Shown: positions 58,913 to 64,000 of the stretch, piece after piece
How positions within the stretch are numbered: position 1 is the stretch's first letter
Layout of the letters: each line of letters opens with the position of its first letter
NCBI GenBank assembly: GCA_013299105.1
Contig: JAAFJY010000017.1
Span: 1 to 64,000 of the forward strand
DNA from: Chitinophagales bacterium
GTDB taxonomy: Bacteria > Bacteroidota > Bacteroidia > Chitinophagales > Saprospiraceae
Length of the DNA stretch: 64,000 nt
Reading direction: 5' to 3'
Made by a program: the position numbers and the translations under genes
Notes under the pieces: model-generated
Databases searched by the model: none
Told to the model about the DNA's origin: nothing
What the model saw: only the letters and a program-made list of their open reading frames with translations

Positions 58913-58982
58913 ACTTCAACAAACTAAACCAAGAATAACTTTCCCATTGCACAATTCGAGCACCTAATTAGGCCGCTTTATT

Positions 58983-60464
58983 TTGAAAAAAACGGAAAAA
59001 CCAATCACTTTGGAAAACTGGAGTCCATTCATCGGCCATTTTCACCCTTTGTTGGTGCATTTACCCCTGGGCATTTTGCTTTTGGGGGTCTTGTTCAGTG
59101 TCTTTGGCCGCTTTGAACGATATGCGCATTTAAAAGCCGCTGCGCCTGCCACTTTGTTTTGGGGCACTTTGGGGGCGATTTTCTCCTGCATCACAGGCTA
59201 TTTGCTGTCTTTGAGCGGCGAATACGAAGGCTTGACTCTGGAAAGGCACAAATACCTGGGCATTGGGGTAGCGGTGGCCGGCATCCTTCTTTATGTGGTA
59301 GAAAAAGCCAAATTGAGGCCGCTCCTGGCCAATTTCAGCGCCTTGTTGCTGTTGGGCTTGCTCATGGGGGCGGGGCACCTGGGGGGCAGCCTGACGCATG
59401 GTGGCGATTACCTCACCCAAGCCTTGCCTCCTGGCATCAAAGCCCAATTGGGGCTGCAAGCAGAAGATGGTGAAACTGCCGAAGCTAAGCGCCCTTCATT
59501 AGCCGAAGCCAGTGCTTACCAGGCAATTGTTGCGCCCATTTTCAAGGAAAAATGCCAAAATTGTCATGGCGCTGAAAAGCAAAAAGGCAAACTGCGGCTT
59601 GACAGCCCCAATGCTTTGGCTGCTGGTGGAAAAAACGGCCCTGTGCTGTTGGCTGGCAATGCCGATGCAAGTGAATTGATCAAACGCGCCCTGCTGCCAA
59701 CCTCTAACGACAAGCACATGCCCCCCAAAGAAAAGCCCCAACTGAGCGAAGAAGAGATCAAATTGCTGCATTGGTGGATCCAATCGGGGGCGGACTACGC
59801 CAAAAAAGCCGCTGACTTGCCTACCGACCCCGCTATCCAGGGTATGTTGGACAAATACGGCAAAGCAAGTGTTTCAACCGGCGTGGCCCAAATCCTGATC
59901 GACGAGCACCCCAAGGTAGAAGTAAAAGCACCCGACGCCAAGGTCATCGAACAAATGAAAGCCAAGGGCTTGGTGGTCCTGCCATTGGGGCAAAATCAAA
60001 ACTTCCTGAGTCTCAACTTTGTGAATTTCCCCAAGGTCAGCACCAAAGATTTTGCGGCTTTGGCCCCTTTGCAAAAAAACATCGCCTCCTTCAAACTAAG
60101 CGATACCAATATCGACGACGCTGGCCTGGCCGAAGTCGCCAAATTCCCGAATCTGACCAAGTTGTTTTTGGAACGAACCAAAGTCAGCGACGCGGGTCTG
60201 GCCCAACTCAGCAAGCTGCCCCATTTGCAATACCTCAACCTGGTGGGCACCAAAGTGACGGCAAAGGGCCTCTCCAGCCTGATTGCCCTACCAGCCCTGA
60301 AGCAAGTGTACTTGTACCAAAGTGGCTTGACAGCCGCCGATTTCCAAGCCCTGCAAGCCAAAATGCCCAAGGTGCGATTGGATACTGGCGGCTATCGGGT
60401 GCCTACTTTGTACAGTGATACGACTTTGGTGCAGCCACCCAAGGTGAAGGGGTTTTATGAGTAG
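58983..60464 (+). CDS. DUF2231 membrane protein with planctomycete-type cytochrome c and LRR
   Basis: A 493-aa protein starting at TTG (58983); there is no ATG between it and an in-frame TAA at 58965. N-terminal DUF2231 region with about four membrane helices (PFIGHFHPLLVHLPLGILLL, LFWGTLGAIFSCITGYLLSL). A c-type haem motif CQNCHGAE (about 192) lies in a PSCyt1-like domain ending DKHMPPKEKPQLSEEEIKLL. The C-terminus has leucine-rich repeats (LAEVAKFPNLTKLFLERTKV; LSKLPHLQYLNLVGTKV). It is the usual fourth member of PSD1/DUF1501/TIM-barrel operons, here separated by the AAA/TOPRIM cassette. The non-ATG start may reflect a displaced 5' end. Confidence 0.88.
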   Translation: MKKTEKPITLENWSPFIGHFHPLLVHLPLGILLLGVLFSVFGRFERYAHLKAAAPATLFWGTLGAIFSCITGYLLSLSGEYEGLTLERHKYLGIGVAVAGILLYVVEKAKLRPLLANFSALLLLGLLMGAGHLGGSLTHGGDYLTQALPPGIKAQLGLQAEDGETAEAKRPSLAEASAYQAIVAPIFKEKCQNCHGAEKQKGKLRLDSPNALAAGGKNGPVLLAGNADASELIKRALLPTSNDKHMPPKEKPQLSEEEIKLLHWWIQSGADYAKKAADLPTDPAIQGMLDKYGKASVSTGVAQILIDEHPKVEVKAPDAKVIEQMKAKGLVVLPLGQNQNFLSLNFVNFPKVSTKDFAALAPLQKNIASFKLSDTNIDDAGLAEVAKFPNLTKLFLERTKVSDAGLAQLSKLPHLQYLNLVGTKVTAKGLSSLIALPALKQVYLYQSGLTAADFQALQAKMPKVRLDTGGYRVPTLYSDTTLVQPPKVKGFYE

Positions 60465-60686
60465 AAGGGGGAGTCCAGTTTTTTCTACAACATCATGCCT
60501 GGGGTGGTGTAATTTTGCATCGCAATGGGAGAGAAAGTAACTATAGTGATGGAGAAGGTTTAGAGGGAATCCCACTAGCAAGCGGGCTTCGCAAGTGGCC
60601 AAACCACGTCCCTAAACTTGAAAATTAATTGCAATTCGTACCACTGGATATTTTAAAACAATCGTTTTTAATCCCCACAGAAAAGC

Positions 60687-60694
60687 TATCTTTG
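60687..60694 (+). promoter_or_regulatory. Bacteroidota -7 promoter element (TATCTTTG)
   Basis: TATCTTTG with a TTTT block 19 bp upstream (about 60664-60667), spaced like the -33/-7 pair. It is only 5 bp before the ATG at 60700, so the mRNA would be nearly leaderless. Confidence 0.5.
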
Positions 60695-60699
60695 TATCC

Positions 60700-62247
60700 A
60701 TGAAGAAATTACCCATCGGCATACAATCTTTTGAAGAGCTCATCGAAGGGACTTATCTCTATGTTGACAAAACGCAGTTGATCAATCAGCTCGCTACATC
60801 AGGCAAATACTATTTTTTATCTCGTCCGCGCCGATTTGGCAAATCTTTACTACTGGATACGATCAAATCCTTGTTCGAGGGTAAAAAAACACTGTTCTCT
60901 GGCTTGTGGATTGAAGACCAATGGGATTGGGAACGAACCAACCCTGTTTTGCATTTTTCTTTTGATGCCATTGGTTACGATAAATTGGGTTTGGAAGGAG
61001 CCCTCCTTTTTCAACTAAAAAAAATAGCAAGCCTTCATGAAATTGAATTACCTACGGATTCAATTGGCATCCAATTTTCAGAACTCATCCAACAACTGCA
61101 TAAAAAATACGGTAAAGTCGTTATACTCATCGACGAATACGACAAACCCATCATTGATTACTTGGAAAAAAACACCCTTGAACAAGCCAAAATTAACCGC
61201 GAAGTCTTACGCAGTTTTTATGCGGTGCTGAAAAGTTCTGACAAATATTTACAATTGGTTTTTATTACGGGCATTTCAAAATTCGCTCAAGTTTCCATTT
61301 TTTCGCACCTTAACAATCTGAATGACATCACGCTCAATAATCGGTATGCCACTTTGACTGGTTATACTCAATTGGAATTGGAACATTATTTCGAAGACTA
61401 TTTACAAGAAGTGCAAACCTACCTGAATGCCAGCCGCCAACAAGTCTTGGATGAAATGCGCGAGTGGTACAACGGTTACTCCTGGGATGGGGTGCAGCGG
61501 GTGTACAATCCATTCGGTGTTTTGCGCTTTTTTTCGGCCCAGCGTTTCACTAATTTCTGGTTTTCTACGGGCAGTCCGCGTTTTTTGATCGAGCAAATGC
61601 GCAAATGGGAGGTGTTCAACATCGAAAATTCCCCAGCCAATAACACTACATTTGAACGATTCGACCTGGAAAACCTTGATCTCACGTCCTTGCTTTTTCA
61701 AACAGGCTATTTGACCATCAAGGAAATGGACCTTTGGACCGGAGACATGATCCTTGATTATCCAAACAAGGAAGTGCGCCAAAGCATGTACCAGTTTTTG
61801 ATCGATGATTTATCCAAAGATGTGCATCGCACCGATACCGGGCTTACCATCCGCAACCTCAACCAGGCTTTTTTACAAGGGAATCTTGTCCAGGTGCGTG
61901 CAATACTCGATGGTTTACTCGCAGACTTACCCAGCGAAGTTTTTGATAAAAAATCCGAAGGTTTGTATCACGGATTGATCCATTTGGTGTTTAATTATTT
62001 GGGTATGTATGCACAAAGCGAGGTCCACTCTGCACATGGCCGGGCGGATGCGGTCGTACAAACAACCGATGCGGTGTATATTTTTGAGTTCAAATTCAAC
62101 AAGACTGCCGCCGAGGCCCTGGCCCAAATTCAGGAGAAAGCTTATGCAGACAAGTACCGGAGTACCCAGAAAAAACTGATGGGTATTGGTGTCAATTTCA
62201 GTACAGCTGTCAGGGGCATTGACCAGTGGGAGGAAATAGCGCTGTGA
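60700..62247 (+). CDS. AAA-ATPase-like / PD-(D/E)XK nuclease fold protein (PF09820/PF08011 type)
   Basis: A 515-aa protein. N-terminal AAA-ATPase-like domain: LPIGIQSFEELIEGTYLYVD, a P-loop FLSRPRRFGKSLLLD, Walker B VVILIDEYDKPI and FITGISKFAQVSIFS. C-terminal PDDEXK-9-like domain: SEVHSAHGRADAVVQTTDAV, IFEFKFNKTAAEALAQIQ and YRSTQKKLMGIGVNFS. Such proteins occur in many copies in Bacteroidota and are of unknown role, possibly transfer-associated. Gene and start are secure from the promoter box and family pattern. Confidence 0.9.
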   Translation: MKKLPIGIQSFEELIEGTYLYVDKTQLINQLATSGKYYFLSRPRRFGKSLLLDTIKSLFEGKKTLFSGLWIEDQWDWERTNPVLHFSFDAIGYDKLGLEGALLFQLKKIASLHEIELPTDSIGIQFSELIQQLHKKYGKVVILIDEYDKPIIDYLEKNTLEQAKINREVLRSFYAVLKSSDKYLQLVFITGISKFAQVSIFSHLNNLNDITLNNRYATLTGYTQLELEHYFEDYLQEVQTYLNASRQQVLDEMREWYNGYSWDGVQRVYNPFGVLRFFSAQRFTNFWFSTGSPRFLIEQMRKWEVFNIENSPANNTTFERFDLENLDLTSLLFQTGYLTIKEMDLWTGDMILDYPNKEVRQSMYQFLIDDLSKDVHRTDTGLTIRNLNQAFLQGNLVQVRAILDGLLADLPSEVFDKKSEGLYHGLIHLVFNYLGMYAQSEVHSAHGRADAVVQTTDAVYIFEFKFNKTAAEALAQIQEKAYADKYRSTQKKLMGIGVNFSTAVRGIDQWEEIAL

Positions 62248-62309
62248 AAAGATTGTTGTGTTGAGTGGCTTCGAGTAAAGTGGATGCAATGGCATATGGG
62301 TAGAGAGGG

Positions 62310-62492
62310 GTGGCGGATGCCAGGATTGAGGAGATGCGAAAGGCTGCTGTAGCCCGAATGAAAATTGACATCAAAAGACAAAGCATCGAAAATGCGCCCA
62401 AACAAGACAATTTGACTTTGCTCGAAATTACTGAAGTTTTTGAAAGGGAGATGGAATATGTAAAGCAGTTGCAGGTGGGGATGGGGAAGTGA
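62310..62492 (+). CDS. Possible small protein (60 aa, GTG start)
   Basis: Starts at GTG 62310: a helical, charged 60-residue sequence (MADARIEEMRKAAVARMKID; ITEVFEREMEYVKQLQVGMG). No family recognised. Only one start option and no clear ribosome-binding site, so it may be a remnant or a chance ORF in the gap before the lipoprotein gene. Confidence 0.35.
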   Translation: MADARIEEMRKAAVARMKIDIKRQSIENAPKQDNLTLLEITEVFEREMEYVKQLQVGMGK

Positions 62493-62575
62493 TTAGAAAT
62501 AAAACTTGTACCAAGGTTCGTTATTGGTAGTTACCTTTAAGGATTCAATCGTTCAAATAATTACACTTATCGAAT

Positions 62576-64000
62576 ATGAAAGCCAATTTTGCGCTGGTTT
62601 TGCTGTCATTGCTAATAAGCTGGAGTTGCAAACCAAAGATTCAAGGATCCAACTTCAAAGCTTGGACATTTTCAGATCAGCAAGTATTTGGGGTACATGA
62701 ATTAAAAAAAACAAAAGGGTTTGATCATTTTCACATCTACAACTTAGACTCTACAACCTATAAAATAGAACAATACAAAGCGAATGGGGTATTGGAGTTA
62801 TCAATGGTAATCAAAAAGCTAGGCGGCAAAATTGCATCCATTACCAGTTACAACAATCAAGGTTTCGCTACTGAGACTCGATTTTTCCAACCATTAAAGG
62901 GTGGACTTTTAGAAATCACAAAACAACTTGGTGTAAACAACAGCATCCCATGCAAAGGAATGATTCACCAGTTTAAAGATGGAATGATCATCGAATCAAA
63001 CCTAATTGGTTTTGATCAGAAGCCATGTAATTGCTCACAAGGTTTTTCTTCCATTCGATTCGTCAAATACTCAGACCGGAATAGAAGGGACCTTATCAAA
63101 GAAGTATCTTATTTTAACATATTGGGAGAGCCTGTAAATTATGGATCGTATCACAAAGTAAAGTACGAAAGAGATGAGAGAGGCAATGTTATCAAAGAAT
63201 CTTATTGGGGGACCGACAACCAAGCCATTAATGACAGTTATGGAGTGCATGAACGCAAACGAAAATTTGATGCATTTGACCATGAGATCGAAATGAGTTG
63301 TCATGGTCCAGATGGTTCAGCTATTGCTAACATTTATGACTCACATAAATACATCTATGAATACAAGGATGGTTTGATCACAAAGCATACCATTTACGAT
63401 ATAAACAATAAGATAGCAAAGGAAAAAGGTGATTTTGTTGAAGATGGATCAGCAATCGTAAACATCAAGCGTGACAAAAGAGGTAACATCATCGCTTATG
63501 CCAATTTTGATGAAAATCAAAACCCCATGAATTCAAAACAAGGGTATCATTCATTGAGGATGCGTTTTGACGAATTTGATAAGGTTATTGAAGAAGGATT
63601 TTATGGTATTAATGGCGAGCCTGCTTCAGATTATAAAGGCGTGCACAAATACATTTATGTTCGTGACAAAAATGGTCTCCTAGGGCTTGAAAGCTATTAC
63701 AACGTAGAGAATAAGCCTATGATTGATGCTTCATATGTTTACATGAATAAATACAAGTACGACAAAGAAGGTAGGATGATTTCGAACTCATTCTGGAAAG
63801 ACCAAAACACCAAAATGACAAATTTTGCTGGTGTCCATCAAGTCGTAAGTCGATACAATGAAAACGGCCAACTTATTGAGACCTTGAATCTTGACATAAA
63901 TGGTAATCCGATTAGGGGGTCCATCAACTTTTCGAAGGAAGTAATTCAATATGATGAACTTAGCAGGCCTTCTTTCAGAAGTTACTTTGATGGGATCGAA
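62576..64000 (+). CDS. Repeat-containing lipoprotein (3' end beyond window)
   Basis: Translated by hand, because the track omits ORFs that run off the end. The start is ATG 62576; 475 codons are open to the last base. MKANFALVLLSLLISWSCKP is a lipoprotein signal with Cys18. The rest is made of about 45-residue repeats of the form GVHKYIYEYKDGLITKHTIY, RDERGNVIKESYWGTDNQ and YDKEGRMISNSFWKDQNTK. They resemble YD/MORN-like or RHS-style strand-turn repeats (YxxDxxGN). Surface-exposed in Bacteroidota by analogy. The C-terminus is unseen, so an effector or sorting domain cannot be excluded. Confidence 0.75.
   Translation, partial: MKANFALVLLSLLISWSCKPKIQGSNFKAWTFSDQQVFGVHELKKTKGFDHFHIYNLDSTTYKIEQYKANGVLELSMVIKKLGGKIASITSYNNQGFATETRFFQPLKGGLLEITKQLGVNNSIPCKGMIHQFKDGMIIESNLIGFDQKPCNCSQGFSSIRFVKYSDRNRRDLIKEVSYFNILGEPVNYGSYHKVKYERDERGNVIKESYWGTDNQAINDSYGVHERKRKFDAFDHEIEMSCHGPDGSAIANIYDSHKYIYEYKDGLITKHTIYDINNKIAKEKGDFVEDGSAIVNIKRDKRGNIIAYANFDENQNPMNSKQGYHSLRMRFDEFDKVIEEGFYGINGEPASDYKGVHKYIYVRDKNGLLGLESYYNVENKPMIDASYVYMNKYKYDKEGRMISNSFWKDQNTKMTNFAGVHQVVSRYNENGQLIETLNLDINGNPIRGSINFSKEVIQYDELSRPSFRSYFDGIE

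Overview
The window looks like chromosomal DNA of a free-living Bacteroidota. Several things suggest the class Saprospiria, with Haliscomenobacter-like relatives: FecI/FecR-type sigma/anti-sigma pairs with an STN-domain protein, GIN-domain (DUF2807) lipoproteins, PSD1/DUF1501 genes, TAnnTTTG-like promoter boxes, a futalosine-type menaquinone gene (mqnD), HRDC and formylglycine-enzyme-like proteins, and many dispersed intergenic repeats. This placement is inferred from gene content only. No rRNA, tRNA, CRISPR array, transposase or reverse transcriptase was recognised.

Layout. 1-6.4 kb: a truncated TetR regulator, two tandem GIN lipoproteins, a small outer-membrane barrel, and a sigma / FecR / STN-surface-repeat module. 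6.6-8.6 kb: two related small unknown proteins and a DUF1573 protein. 8.8-23.3 kb: mostly housekeeping and metabolism, comprising an acyltransferase, miaA, a DUF6157 protein, free Met-R-SO reductase, an outer-membrane protein, a GHL10-like hydrolase, mqnD, a pseudouridine synthase, an Rpn-like nuclease, a DUF6544-like membrane protein, hemN, a PAS histidine kinase and a REC-cNMP-HTH response regulator.

23.7-40.1 kb: the most remarkable part, a tightly packed six-gene minus-strand operon. It encodes three giant uncharacterised proteins (1888, 1140 and 619 aa), a 1147-aa DUF6603-type beta-rich protein, a cytoplasmic-looking trypsin-fold protease with a CCCCECG insert, and a small Cys-containing exported protein. 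Several strongly patterned motifs in the giants feel familiar from uncharacterised proteins of distant phyla, but I know of no assigned function. It is the best candidate for an undescribed multi-protein system.

40.4-42.3 kb: an ECF sigma factor, a membrane partner and an alpha/beta hydrolase with overlapping ends. 42.5-46.9 kb: a likely conflict/diversification locus, with an LRR-Roc-COR protein carrying a C-terminal helical domain resembling an effector-associated domain, two paralogous HRDC proteins flanked by inverted heptamer repeats, and a formylglycine-enzyme-fold protein. The C-terminus of that last protein has the codon pattern expected of a diversity-generating retroelement (DGR) variable region. 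No reverse transcriptase or template repeat is in the window.

47.4-50.7 kb: a DUF4143 ATPase surrounded by repeated TACAGTGAC boxes, then an APC permease. 51-60.5 kb: a PSD1 / DUF1501 / TIM-barrel / DUF2231-cytochrome set, interrupted at 56.8-58.9 kb by an AAA ATPase plus TOPRIM-like two-gene cassette that resembles an anti-phage module. 60.7-64 kb: an AAA/PD-(D/E)XK protein, a possible small ORF and a truncated repeat-containing lipoprotein.

Three dispersed intergenic repeat families run through the window. One (5 copies) folds as an almost full-length hairpin with arm-to-arm compensatory changes. Another (5 copies) carries GC-rich hairpins whose stems change sequence but stay paired.
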